64,000 nucleotides of DNA from Alkaliphilus peptidifermentans DSM 18978 (GTDB taxonomy: Bacteria > Bacillota > Clostridia > Peptostreptococcales > Natronincolaceae). The DNA lies in assembly GCF_900101495.1 (NCBI RefSeq), contig NZ_FMUS01000024.1, positions 1 to 64,000 on the forward strand. The letters are read 5' to 3'. The notes beneath the pieces are model-generated. The model had not been told where the DNA came from. It did no database searches and saw nothing but the letters and a program-made list of their open reading frames with translations. A program made the position numbers and the translations under genes. This document shows positions 44,941 through 53,985 of this stretch, piece after piece (the first letter of the stretch is position 1; each line of letters starts with the position of its first letter).

Positions 44941-45010
44941 ACGGGAAAGAGATATATGAGGATACCATATCAGAAATAAGTTTAATCCTGAGTATAATAG
45001 GAGGATCTAT

Positions 45011-46600
45011 ATGATCGACTTAGTAAAGAGTAAGATAAGCCTAATGACAAAAATTATGCTGTTAACACTGGCAATTGTCATTTTATCGATATCAATATCC
45101 AGTATATTAATTTCAAAAGCTGTAGAATCTAATATTCAAAATGAAGTTGAATCTAATGTTTTAAATATGGCAAGGGTTGTTGCTGAAATACCAACTATTA
45201 TAGACGCATTTGAGGATGAGGAGCCATCTTTAATAATTCAGCCATTAATAGAAGGAATTCGTACGTCCACTGAGGGTATAGAATATATTGTAGTTACTGA
45301 TTTAAACGGAGTTAGATATTCTCATCCTAATCCTCAAAGAATAGGAGCTAAATTTGTTGGGGGGGACGAAGGCCCAGCACTATTAGAAGGAAAAGAATAT
45401 GTCTCTACTGCAATGGGAACATTAGGACTATCCACCAGGGCCTTTGTGCCCATCTACAGTTTTGACGGTAAGAGAATAGGAATGGTTTCAGTAGGGGTAT
45501 TAAATCAAAGTATAAAGCAAATAAAAAATCAAATCCAAATTAAAGTATATGTGGCTGCTTTGTTTGGAATTTTTATTGGTTTATTAGGATCATTTTATCT
45601 TGCTAAAAACATAAAAAATACTTTAATGGGGTTAGAGCCAGATCAAATTTCTGCATTGCTCAAAGAACGAAATGCCATCATTGAAGCTGTCAAAGAGGGT
45701 ATTTGTGTAATAGATAATAAAGGAATAGTTTATCTTGTTAATCAAGCTGCAAGAAAACAACTAAAGCTTGAAGGCAAAGATTTAATTGGAAAACCCATTG
45801 AATCAATTATACCAGAATCAAAATTGACAAGAACACTGAAAACTGGGATTCCAGAATATGATCAATACCATATGGTAAATGGTATTGAAATTATGGTAAA
45901 TAGAATTCCAATATTCAATAAAGGAAAAATAATAGGAGTTATTGCAAGCTTTAGAACAAAAACTGAAATGACAAAGCTGGCAGAGGAGTTAACTGGAGTT
46001 AAGATGATGGTAGACTCATTAAGGGCTAATACCCATGAATTTATGAATAAAATGCATGTTATTCTAGGACTAATTCAATTAAAAGAGTATGATACTGCCG
46101 AAAAGTATATCATGGATATCAGCAAAAGTCAGCAGAAAATCATCAGCTTTATAATAAAGAATGTAAAGGAGCATAGCGTTGCTGCCCTTCTACTGGGAAA
46201 ACATACTGCCAGCAGAGAATTAAATATCCACTTGGAAATAGAGGCCTCCACTCATCTTGAAAGATTAACTGGTAGAATTACCAGCAGTGCTATGATTACT
46301 ATTGTGGGAAACCTAATAGAAAATGCCTTTGATGCTCTGCGTCTACAAAGCGGGGAAAAATATGTTAAAATATGTATAAGAGAAGGTAAGAAGAATGTCC
46401 TTATCAGTGTAAAGGATAATGGACCTGGTATTAGACCAGATACTATTAAAAAAATATTCATAAAGGGTTATACAACGAAAGAAGATGGTAGAGGAATTGG
46501 GCTTTATTTGGTGAAGCAAAATGTAGATGTATTAGGTGGAAAGATGAGGTTTGGGAATAATAAAGGGGCATATTTCATAATTAGAATTCCCAAAAAATAG
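45011..46600 (+). CDS. Sensor histidine kinase, CitA/DcuS family
   Basis: A 529-residue membrane sensor. Two membrane segments (about residues 13-35 and 175-198) flank an extracytoplasmic PAS-like domain with VVTDLNGVRYSHPNPQRIG, the typical carboxylate-sensing wording of this family. A cytoplasmic PAS domain, the phospho-acceptor segment RANTHEFMNKMHVILGLIQL (His near 341) and a HATPase domain (NLIENAFDAL, DNGPGI, GRGIGLYLV) follow. It should sense citrate, malate or another C4/C6 carboxylate outside the cell and phosphorylate the regulator encoded next. Confidence 0.93.
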   Translation: MIDLVKSKISLMTKIMLLTLAIVILSISISSILISKAVESNIQNEVESNVLNMARVVAEIPTIIDAFEDEEPSLIIQPLIEGIRTSTEGIEYIVVTDLNGVRYSHPNPQRIGAKFVGGDEGPALLEGKEYVSTAMGTLGLSTRAFVPIYSFDGKRIGMVSVGVLNQSIKQIKNQIQIKVYVAALFGIFIGLLGSFYLAKNIKNTLMGLEPDQISALLKERNAIIEAVKEGICVIDNKGIVYLVNQAARKQLKLEGKDLIGKPIESIIPESKLTRTLKTGIPEYDQYHMVNGIEIMVNRIPIFNKGKIIGVIASFRTKTEMTKLAEELTGVKMMVDSLRANTHEFMNKMHVILGLIQLKEYDTAEKYIMDISKSQQKIISFIIKNVKEHSVAALLLGKHTASRELNIHLEIEASTHLERLTGRITSSAMITIVGNLIENAFDALRLQSGEKYVKICIREGKKNVLISVKDNGPGIRPDTIKKIFIKGYTTKEDGRGIGLYLVKQNVDVLGGKMRFGNNKGAYFIIRIPKK

Positions 46601-46611
46601 GAGGCAACGTA

Positions 46612-47286
46612 ATGATTAAAGTTTTAATAATAGAAGATGACCCAATGGTGGCTGAAATAAATAAAAAGTATGTAGAAACAGTTGATAATTATAAGGTTAT
46701 TGGTGTTGCAAATGACGGAGAGACTGGCTATAAAATGCTTAAGGAATTAAAGCCGGATTTACTTATATTGGATATTTATATGCCGAAGTATAATGGATTA
46801 AGATTATTAAAAAGAATTAGAACTGAAGGTATACATGTGGATGCAATAATGGTAACGGCAGCCAAGGAGGCAGCAGATATAGATGAGGTTCTAAAGTTGG
46901 GAGCCTTTGACTATCTGGTGAAGCCCTTTGAATTTCACCGATTCAAATTAACCTTAGAGGGATATAAAGATAGAATTTCTAATTTAACATCAAGGGAGAA
47001 TCTTACTCAGGAGGATATTGATCAATTAACCATGGGAAAACGAAATAAGTGTTATATTGGAGAGTTGGATAAGGGCATCCATCAAAAAACCATGGATACA
47101 ATTCGCAATTACTTATGTAAAGCTACAAAATCAAAATCTGCATCGGCTGTTGCTAAGGACCTAGGAATTTCGAGAGTTACTGCCCGCAGATATTTAGAAT
47201 ATTTAACTGAAAATGGAGAAGTAGAGCTAGAAATATCCTATGGAACCATTGGAAGACCCCAGCACCTTTATATTTACAGAAGATAG
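46612..47286 (+). CDS. Response regulator, CitB/DcuR family
   Basis: A 224-residue regulator: receiver domain with acidic Asp9/Asp10, phospho-acceptor Asp54 (LLILDIYMP) and Lys in YLVKPFEF, then a C-terminal helix-turn-helix (SASAVAKDLGISRVTARRYL). It starts 11 bases after the kinase stop. Likely targets are malic enzyme, the carboxylate carrier and the flavoprotein downstream. Confidence 0.94.
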   Translation: MIKVLIIEDDPMVAEINKKYVETVDNYKVIGVANDGETGYKMLKELKPDLLILDIYMPKYNGLRLLKRIRTEGIHVDAIMVTAAKEAADIDEVLKLGAFDYLVKPFEFHRFKLTLEGYKDRISNLTSRENLTQEDIDQLTMGKRNKCYIGELDKGIHQKTMDTIRNYLCKATKSKSASAVAKDLGISRVTARRYLEYLTENGEVELEISYGTIGRPQHLYIYRR

Positions 47287-47289
47287 TTT

Positions 47290-47380
47290 AGGAAAAAGCA
47301 ATGTTGAATGTTTAATGTTGAATTGTTTTTCACTCTTCACTCTTCACTCTTAATTCTTAACTCTTCATTGTTAGTTGTTA
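47290..47380. repeat. Low-complexity direct repeats
   Basis: Variants of CACTCTTCACTCTTCA and AATGTTGAATGTTTAATG follow each other after the response regulator gene. Their complement is similar in style to the purine-rich stretch at 39250-39400. The rest of the spacer up to the malic enzyme gene is AT-rich, with TTAACCTAACATGTTAA near 47474; no clear promoter was picked. Confidence 0.5.
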
Positions 47381-47542
47381 ACCCTACTCTTATTTGATGA
47401 TATTTTTTTAACACAAATAACATTATGAACATTATAAATTAGTTATGTACTAAAGCTTCACAATTTTCTGAATTTAACCTAACATGTTAAATATAGAGAA
47501 TTGTTAAGCTTTTTTTTATTGACACTGGAAGGAGAGATAAAG

Positions 47543-48715
47543 TTGAGTACTGCAGAAAGAAGTTTAGAACTACATGAAAAAGCAATTGGAAAAATTAGTG
47601 TTAATTCAAAGGTAAAGGTGGTGACAAGGGAGGATTTAAGCTTAGCATATACACCAGGGGTTGCAGAGCCGTGTAAAGAAATACATCAAGATAAGGAAAA
47701 GGTTTATAAATATACAGCTAAGGGGAATCTGGTGGCTATTGTATCTGATGGCAGTGCAGTATTAGGCTTAGGAGACATTGGGCCAGAGGCTGCTATGCCT
47801 GTTATGGAAGGTAAAGCAATACTTTTTAAAAGCTTTGCTGATGTAGATGCCTTTCCCATTTGCCTAGATACAAAGGATGTAAATGAAATCGTTAACACAG
47901 TAAAATATTTAGCACCTACCTTTGGGGGAATAAACCTGGAGGATATTTCAGCACCTCGATGCTTTGAAATTGAAGAAAGACTGAAAAATGAATTAGATAT
48001 ACCAGTTTTCCACGATGACCAGCATGGAACAGCTGTTGTAGTACTATCTGGATTAATAAATGCATTAAAATTGGTAAACAAAAAATTTGAAGTTATTAAA
48101 GTTGTGATTAACGGTGCCGGCTCAGCAGGAATCGCAATTGCAAAGCTACTACTAAATGCTGGAGTAAATGAAATGCTTCTTGTAAATCGAGAGGGAATTA
48201 TCTATGAAGGTGCTCCTTTTAACAACCCATACCAAGAGGAAATGGCTAAAATAACAAATCGTGGTATGCTTCAGGGAACAGTGGAAGATGCAATGATGGG
48301 AGCAGATGTATTTATTGGTGTTTCTGCTCCTAATGTTATTTCCAAGGAAATGATTTCGTCGATGAATAAGAACTCTATAGTTTTTGCAATGGCTAATCCA
48401 GTTCCTGAGATTATGCCAGATTTAGCTAAAGAAGGTGGAGCAAAAGTCATTGGAACGGGGAGATCAGATTTTCCAAATCAAATAAACAACGTACTGGCTT
48501 TTCCAGGGATATTCCGTGGTGCATTAGATGTTAGAGCAACGGACATAAATGAAGAAATGAAGGTAGCCGCTGCCTATGCAATTGCAAGCATTATTGAAGA
48601 AAGTGAATTGACACCAGAGTATGTTATTCCTGATCCCTTCGATCGACGTGTAGTAGAGAGTGTAGCCAAGGCGGTTTCTCTAGCAGCAGTTGAAACAGGA
48701 ATATCTAGAAAATAA
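47543..48715 (+). CDS. NAD(P)-dependent malic enzyme
   Basis: About 390 residues from TTG 47543, which follows GGAAGGAG by eight bases; the frame stays open upstream but has no ribosome site. Landmarks are VTREDLSLAYTPGVAEPC, the malate-site DISAPRCFEIE and PVFHDDQHGTAVV, and the nucleotide motif INGAGSAGIAIAKLL. It converts malate to pyruvate and CO2 with NAD(P) reduction. The position between the sensor pair and the carboxylate carrier fits malate or citrate fermentation. Confidence 0.94.
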   Translation: MSTAERSLELHEKAIGKISVNSKVKVVTREDLSLAYTPGVAEPCKEIHQDKEKVYKYTAKGNLVAIVSDGSAVLGLGDIGPEAAMPVMEGKAILFKSFADVDAFPICLDTKDVNEIVNTVKYLAPTFGGINLEDISAPRCFEIEERLKNELDIPVFHDDQHGTAVVVLSGLINALKLVNKKFEVIKVVINGAGSAGIAIAKLLLNAGVNEMLLVNREGIIYEGAPFNNPYQEEMAKITNRGMLQGTVEDAMMGADVFIGVSAPNVISKEMISSMNKNSIVFAMANPVPEIMPDLAKEGGAKVIGTGRSDFPNQINNVLAFPGIFRGALDVRATDINEEMKVAAAYAIASIIEESELTPEYVIPDPFDRRVVESVAKAVSLAAVETGISRK

Positions 48716-48721
48716 TGCCAA

Positions 48722-48800
48722 ATACCACACCTCTGGGATAAAAATTTTATTATCAAGAATTATTTTTTAATCTATCTTCTAGATGGTGTGGTGTTTTTTT
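48722..48800 (+). terminator. Terminator with long loop
   Basis: ATACCACACC (48722-48731) pairs with GGTGTGGTGT (48785-48794), then a T run. The 53-base loop is AT-rich and contains a smaller hairpin near ATAAAAATTTTATTAT. Confidence 0.65.
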
Positions 48801-48854
48801 GTCCTTGTACTAACATTATGTAAACCCCAAAATTACAAAAGGAGTGTGTAAAAA

Positions 48855-50162
48855 ATGGCTATTAAGGTTGAAAAGAGTAACGGTTCTACGTTGGGAAAGT
48901 ACAAAGTTATAGGGTTTCCACTGCCAATCTTTCTTATTTTAGCAATCATAACTACTTTTGCAGTGTATTTAGGTGTACTACCTGGCGGTATGATTGGTGC
49001 CTTTGCTTCTATGATTTTACTGGGAGCAGTTTTAAATGAAATAGGAAATAAAACTCCTATTATAAAGGATTATCTAGGTGGAGGGGCAATTGTTATCATA
49101 TTTGCCAGTGCAGCCCTTGCCACATACGGTATTCTTCCAGAGAAGACTGTAGGAACAATGGAGACCTTCATGAAGGGGGGCGGTTTCTTAGATTTTTATA
49201 TCGCAGCCCTTATTACAGGAAGCATACTTGGGATGAATAGAAGGCTGTTAGTTAAAGCAGCGATACGTTATTTACCAGCAATTATTGGAGGGGTAGTAAC
49301 AGCTATTGCTTTAGTTGCAGTAGTAGGACAGTTAATTGGTTTTGGTGCTAAGGAAGCAATCCTTTTCATTGCTATCCCCATTATGGGTGGCGGTATGGGA
49401 GCAGGAGCTCTCCCACTGGCACAAATATTTTCAGGTCCCTTTAATATGGAGGCTGAAAACGTTTTATCAATCATGGTGCCAGCTGTTGCTATGGGAAATG
49501 CCTGTGCTATTGTTTTGGGGGGGCTATTAAACAGATTAGGTAAAGCAAAGCCTTCATTAACTGGAAAGGGAGAGCTTCTTGTAGAAAAAACAGAAGACGA
49601 TAACCATCAAGAAGAGAAGTTCAGTATTGATTTCAATCTAATGGGAATGGGATTATTATTATCAACTGTTTTCTTTACATTTGGAAATATTCTTGGGAAT
49701 TTTATTCCAGCTGTTCACCCATATGCATTAATGATTATTTCTGTAGCCATTGTAAAAGCTCTTGGAATCATGCCTAGAAGATTTGAAGTTGGTGCAAGTC
49801 AATGGTTCCAATTTGTTATGACATATTTAACAGGAGCATTATTGGTAGGAATAGGTATAGCATATACAAACTTAAATCAAATTATTGATGCATTTACATG
49901 GCAATATATTGTTCTGGTAATGGTAACGGTAATTGGTGCCATACTAGGATCTGGATTTATAGGTAAGTTAGTTGGATTTTATCCAATTGAATCTGCTATA
50001 ACAGCAGGGTTATGTATGGCAAATATGGGTGGAACCGGCGATGTTGCAGTACTGTCTGCTTCTGATCGTATGAAGCTTATGCCCTTTGCACAAATTTCAT
50101 CAAGAATTGGTGGAGCTTTTATGCTGATATTAGCAAGTCTATTAATAAATCTGTTTCTATAG
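48855..50162 (+). CDS. 2-hydroxycarboxylate transporter (CitS/MaeN family)
   Basis: A 435-residue membrane protein with about eleven segments. The two family GGxG reentrant-loop motifs are present: PIMGGGMGAGALPLAQIF near residue 180 and ANMGGTGDVAVLSASDRM near 400. This family moves citrate or malate with sodium ions, or exchanges them for products. It is downstream of malic enzyme, so malate is the simplest guess. Confidence 0.93.
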   Translation: MAIKVEKSNGSTLGKYKVIGFPLPIFLILAIITTFAVYLGVLPGGMIGAFASMILLGAVLNEIGNKTPIIKDYLGGGAIVIIFASAALATYGILPEKTVGTMETFMKGGGFLDFYIAALITGSILGMNRRLLVKAAIRYLPAIIGGVVTAIALVAVVGQLIGFGAKEAILFIAIPIMGGGMGAGALPLAQIFSGPFNMEAENVLSIMVPAVAMGNACAIVLGGLLNRLGKAKPSLTGKGELLVEKTEDDNHQEEKFSIDFNLMGMGLLLSTVFFTFGNILGNFIPAVHPYALMIISVAIVKALGIMPRRFEVGASQWFQFVMTYLTGALLVGIGIAYTNLNQIIDAFTWQYIVLVMVTVIGAILGSGFIGKLVGFYPIESAITAGLCMANMGGTGDVAVLSASDRMKLMPFAQISSRIGGAFMLILASLLINLFL

Positions 50163-50327
50163 AAGTTTTAACATTACTAAAGGGAATAATAAAGATCATG
50201 AAGCCAAGGAATTATATTCTTCTTCATAAGGCTCTTAATGTGTCCCCTACTGGCCTTAATCTTAATTACCCGGATTTTGCATCTCAGGCGGTAATGACCT
50301 CTACTATACTCAGTGCATAATTAGTAT

Positions 50328-50366
50328 AAAAAGATTCCAGAGATATACACTTTGGAATCTTTTTTA
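50328..50366 (+). terminator. Rho-independent terminator
   Basis: AAAAAGATTCCA (50328-50339) pairs with TGGAATCTTTTT (50353-50364), T run included. It follows the carrier gene by 165 bases; I see nothing else in 50163-50327. Confidence 0.8.
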
Positions 50367-50370
50367 AGTG

Positions 50371-50485
50371 AGGAAATTGCATGAATAAGATTTTAATTCT
50401 TTATACACAATATGTATCCTATATAAAACCACAGGAACCAACACATTGTGTTTAAGAACAACTAAAGGTAATTAGGCAATTACCT
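50371..50485. repeat. Repeat with terminal inverted repeats, copy 2
   Basis: A 115-base element: left end AGGAAATTGCAT (50371-50382), right end AATTAGGCAATTACCT (50470-50485), which matches the inverse of the family end AGGAAATTGCATAATT in 14 of 16 places. The right end also contains its own eight-base palindrome (AGGTAATT / AATTACCT). The middle is only loosely like copies 1 and 3. Confidence 0.55.
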
Positions 50486-50610
50486 AAAATAAGAAATAGT
50501 TAAGAACAAAATGAACATTATTAACAGTATTAACAAAAAGTTAACATAAAACGACGGATGTGATAGACTCAACTTGTTAACTATTGAAATTATCAAGGAG
50601 GAGGAATACA

Positions 50611-52059
50611 ATGAATAAAAGTAAAAGAATTATAATTTTAGCATTAGTTGTTATTATGACGGTGATTGCCTTTACTGGCTGTAACAGTAATACTAGTGAA
50701 GAGGTAGATAATAAAGTTGTTAATTTAACAACAGATGTGGTTATTATTGGATCAGGAGGAGCTGGTTTGGCGGCTGCAATTGAGGCAAAGGATGGCGGTA
50801 AAGAGGTTATTATTGTAGAAAAAATGCCTTTAGTAGGAGGAAATACATTACGTGCTACTGGGGGGTTAAATGCAGCAGAAACCAGTGTACAAAAAGAACA
50901 AGGTATCGAAGATAGTATAGCATCCCATTATGAAGATACAATGAAGGGTGGATACGAAAAAAATATTCAAGAGCTAGTTACAGTGTTAACAGAGAATGCA
51001 GCAGATGCTGTTGAGTGGCTGATTAATCTTGGTGCAGATTTAAATGATGTTGGCAGAATGGCAGGGGCAAGTCAAAATAGATCCCACAGACCAACTGGAG
51101 GAGCACCTGTTGGATCACATATAGTTAAGGTATTAAAGGATAATGCTGAAGCAAGGGATATTAAAATTTTAACAGAGACAACTGCAACAGAAATTTTAAC
51201 AGAAGAGGGTAAAATAACAGGTATTATTGTAACCGACAAAAACAGTAATGAGTTCATTATTGAAGCAAAGGCGGTTATTGTTGCAACTGGAGGATTTGGA
51301 GCTAATACTACAATGTTTGCTGATTTAGATAATTCCTTAAGTGGATTTGGTACTACCAATCATCCAGGAGCAACAGGTGACGGAATAACTATGGCTGCTG
51401 CAGTTGGTGCAGGGCTGGTGGATATGGAAGAAATTCAAACTCATCCAACTGTTGTACCTTCAAATGGATATATGATTACTGAAGCTGTAAGAGGAAATGG
51501 TGCAATATTAATTAATAGTGAAGGAAAAAGATTTGTTAACGAATTACAAACTAGAGATGTAGTATCTGAAGCTATACTTGAACAAGATGGAAAAACCTCA
51601 TTTCTATTATTTGATGAAGGTGTTAGAGAAAGTCTGAGTGCAATTGAAGGCTATGTGAGACAAGGTTTAACAAAGGAAGGCGAAACAATTGAAGAATTAG
51701 CTGAGGTATTAGGGATTGATTCAGAGATTTTAATGGCAACTCTAGAAACCTATAATGGAGCAGTTACTGATGGAGAAGATAAAGAATTTGGCAGAGATGA
51801 TATGCCTAGATCATTAGAAAACAGTAAATATTATGTGATTGAAGTGGGGCCAGCTGTACACCATACAATGGGTGGATTAAAGATAAATACACTGGCTCAG
51901 GTACTGGATGAAAATGGACAGGTGATTTCTGGTTTGTATGCAGTTGGTGAAGTGACTGGAGGAATCCACGGAGGAAACCGACTAGGAGGAAATGCATTAA
52001 CTGACTTAATTGTATTTGGTAGACTTGCGGGACAGACTGCTGCGAAGGATTTACAATAA
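50611..52059 (+). CDS. Lipoprotein flavoprotein, fumarate reductase/urocanate reductase-like
   Basis: About 482 residues from ATG 50611, which follows AAGGAGGAGG. The N-terminus is a lipoprotein signal: KSKRIIILALVVIMTVIAF then TGC, with Cys25 as lipid anchor. The rest is an FAD domain (VVIIGSGGAGLAAAIEA, MPLVGGNTLRATGG) with fumarate-reductase active-site wording (HPGATGDG, GGLKIN, GEVTGGIHGGNRLGG). No covalent-FMN domain or haem motif is present. It should face the outside and reduce fumarate or a similar enoate with electrons from an unidentified donor. Three TTAACA boxes (50521, 50530, 50541) lie upstream. Confidence 0.9.
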   Translation: MNKSKRIIILALVVIMTVIAFTGCNSNTSEEVDNKVVNLTTDVVIIGSGGAGLAAAIEAKDGGKEVIIVEKMPLVGGNTLRATGGLNAAETSVQKEQGIEDSIASHYEDTMKGGYEKNIQELVTVLTENAADAVEWLINLGADLNDVGRMAGASQNRSHRPTGGAPVGSHIVKVLKDNAEARDIKILTETTATEILTEEGKITGIIVTDKNSNEFIIEAKAVIVATGGFGANTTMFADLDNSLSGFGTTNHPGATGDGITMAAAVGAGLVDMEEIQTHPTVVPSNGYMITEAVRGNGAILINSEGKRFVNELQTRDVVSEAILEQDGKTSFLLFDEGVRESLSAIEGYVRQGLTKEGETIEELAEVLGIDSEILMATLETYNGAVTDGEDKEFGRDDMPRSLENSKYYVIEVGPAVHHTMGGLKINTLAQVLDENGQVISGLYAVGEVTGGIHGGNRLGGNALTDLIVFGRLAGQTAAKDLQ

Positions 52060-52072
52060 AACATGAAAGCGT

Positions 52073-52104
52073 AAAAGGAGTAGACAATTAGACTACTCCT
52101 TTTT
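52073..52104. terminator. Bidirectional terminator between convergent genes
   Basis: AAAAGGAGTAG (52073-52083) pairs with CTACTCCTTTT (52093-52103). T runs on both strands serve the flavoprotein gene and the convergent nitrilase-like gene. Confidence 0.88.
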
Positions 52105-52110
52105 CCTATA

Positions 52111-52767
52111 TTAATCAATTTCTATCTCTATAATCCCCTCAAAACCAGATAAAGAAACGATGGTGTTTTGATTTACATAAGAACTAAATCCAATATTTTT
52201 ATCACTTACCAAACTACTGATTATTATTGGGATTTTTCTCTCAATGGATATATTCTTGACATCCTGCATAGCCTTTTCAAAATTGTGATCAGTAAAATGA
52301 AAAATGAAAAATAAGAAATCAAGATTATCAGTGGAAATTTCATTGATATATCGTAAATCAGTACAAATAATTGTTTTAAATTTTTTGTTGCTCAATTCAA
52401 AAACCTTTTGTTCTTTTCCAGGGGTAATACCTGCATTTAATTCTTGTTCATCTGGAAATAACTTAAATTGAATATTATTTGAAGGTAATAGCTCACAAAC
52501 ATTATATATATGATTATCTAATTTTATAAGGGTATTAATTAAAACCTGTTTATTTTTAGGAATTTCAAGCTGTGATTTAGCCAAATTACTTTTAGTTACC
52601 CATGAATTAATATCAGCATTTACATCAAGAACAAGTGACCCAGTTAATGAATACTCAGGAAGTATTAAAAGCTCTCCCCTACTTCCTCTTATCAAATCTT
52701 GAATTACTTTTCCATTATAATCTATATCTCCCCTTATAATTTTAGGTTGTAAAACTGATATTTTCAT
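52111..52767 (-). CDS. Carbon-nitrogen hydrolase (nitrilase) family protein
   Basis: About 218 residues from the ATG at 52767, which AAAGGGATGAT precedes; an in-frame ATG at 52788 lies upstream of that site. The nitrilase triad can be seen: Glu in LLILPEYSLTG, Lys in FKLFPDEQELNAG, and Cys in TIICTDLRYIN. It is somewhat shorter than usual (about 260-280) and diverged, with the C-terminal strands reduced. It hydrolyses or transfers an amide; the substrate is unknown. It stands alone. Confidence 0.78.
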   Translation of the reverse strand: MKISVLQPKIIRGDIDYNGKVIQDLIRGSRGELLILPEYSLTGSLVLDVNADINSWVTKSNLAKSQLEIPKNKQVLINTLIKLDNHIYNVCELLPSNNIQFKLFPDEQELNAGITPGKEQKVFELSNKKFKTIICTDLRYINEISTDNLDFLFFIFHFTDHNFEKAMQDVKNISIERKIPIIISSLVSDKNIGFSSYVNQNTIVSLSGFEGIIEIEID

Positions 52768-52869
52768 ATTTACTATCATCCCTTTCATTTACTTTTGGCC
52801 TAAATCAGTTAAAGAACAGGGGAACACATCCCCGAAAATTGAATCCATGATTTAATTATATCAGAAATA

Positions 52870-52920
52870 TAAGTTAAACTAGCTTCTGAAATACAGGTAA
52901 ATGTATTTAATTACTTTTAA
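52870..52920 (+). pseudogene. Remnant of a dinB 3' end
   Basis: The last frame before 52920 reads VKLAS then EIQVNVFNYF and a stop, which aligns with KVRLAG...QMQLDLFNYF at the end of dinB (44718-44792) with an internal gap. From 52904 onward the bases are identical to the dinB locus. It is the counterpart of the nptA remnant beside dinB. Confidence 0.6.
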
Positions 52921-52922
52921 AA

Positions 52923-53858
52923 TTACGATTCTTTAATTAAAAAGTTTACACTCTTAACGATTAGAGGGAAGAAGGGTAATAGGAAAAAGGTAGTGATTAC
53001 ATTAAATAATGTATGGCAATGGGCCAGCTGGCGGGCAGGATTATAGGGAGCAATAAAAATGGCCACATTATATAGCTGTTGTAAAAAGGGATATACTAAT
53101 ATAACTCCTAATGTATTAAAAATCAAATGGACTAAAGCAGTTTTTTTACCAGCCTTACCCAAATGAAGACTTGCTATGAGGGTTGTAACACAGGTACCTA
53201 TATTTAAGCCTAATAGAATCGATATAGCAGCTGATACAGATATAGTGTTACCTATAGCCATTGATTGTAGAATAGCAATTCCTGAACTACTGCTTTGAAT
53301 AATGGCAGCAGTAGAAAACCCCATTAATATACCTAATACAGGTTTATTACCCAGTTCTGAAATAACATTTTGGAAGGGAAGAATACTTTGTAGCGGTTGA
53401 AGACCTTGTCCCAATAGATTAATGCCAATAAATAATAGCCCTATACCAATCATAGTCTCACCCAATAGATTAAATTTACTATAGGGAGTCTTAATGATTG
53501 AAAATATTATCCCAATAATTAATATTATTGGAGCCAGTGGACCAACATTAAAGGCTATTAATTGAGCAGTAATAGTGGTACCAATATTTGCTCCCATGAT
53601 CATTGGAGTAACCTGGTAAATTGATAGTATACCAGCCTCCACCAACCCCACCATAATAATAGTAGCTCCACTACTAGACTGTAGTATTAAAGTTGTTATT
53701 GTACCAATAAGAAGCCCAATAAGAGGATTAATTTTCATCCCTTTAAGCTTATGCTTGATTTGTGTTGAAACAAGGTATTTAAGCCCGACTGTTAGAAATT
53801 TCATTCCCAGTAAAAAGAGTGCCAATCCCGTAACAGATGTATATATAATATAAGTCAA
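52923..53858 (-). CDS. Na/Pi cotransporter family protein
   Basis: About 311 residues from a TTG at 53858; AAGGAGGGATG lies inside the frame that begins at ATG 53876, so the TTG is the better start. Two inverted-repeat QSSS motifs are present (TLILQSSSGATIIMVGLVEAG and AAIIQSSSSGIAILQSMA), the hallmark of the type II Na/phosphate cotransporter family, with about eight membrane segments. The C-terminal PhoU-like domain found in many bacterial members is absent. It likely takes up or exports phosphate with sodium. Confidence 0.9.
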   Translation of the reverse strand: MTYIIYTSVTGLALFLLGMKFLTVGLKYLVSTQIKHKLKGMKINPLIGLLIGTITTLILQSSSGATIIMVGLVEAGILSIYQVTPMIMGANIGTTITAQLIAFNVGPLAPIILIIGIIFSIIKTPYSKFNLLGETMIGIGLLFIGINLLGQGLQPLQSILPFQNVISELGNKPVLGILMGFSTAAIIQSSSSGIAILQSMAIGNTISVSAAISILLGLNIGTCVTTLIASLHLGKAGKKTALVHLIFNTLGVILVYPFLQQLYNVAIFIAPYNPARQLAHCHTLFNVITTFFLLPFFPLIVKSVNFLIKES

Positions 53859-53950
53859 GTAACATCCCTCCTTCATAAAATATACTAGAGAATTCTATTA
53901 ATAATAACCTTACCGATATAAAAAGCATATAAAAATTAAGGACTATATAG

Positions 53951-53979
53951 TTGACTTATTTATATTAATAACATATAAT
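53951..53979 (+). promoter_or_regulatory. Promoter of a candidate non-coding RNA
   Basis: TTGACT (53951-53956), 17 bases, TATAAT (53974-53979). There is no gene before the terminator at 54161, so it should drive a short RNA. Confidence 0.7.
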
Positions 53980-53985
53980 AACAGT

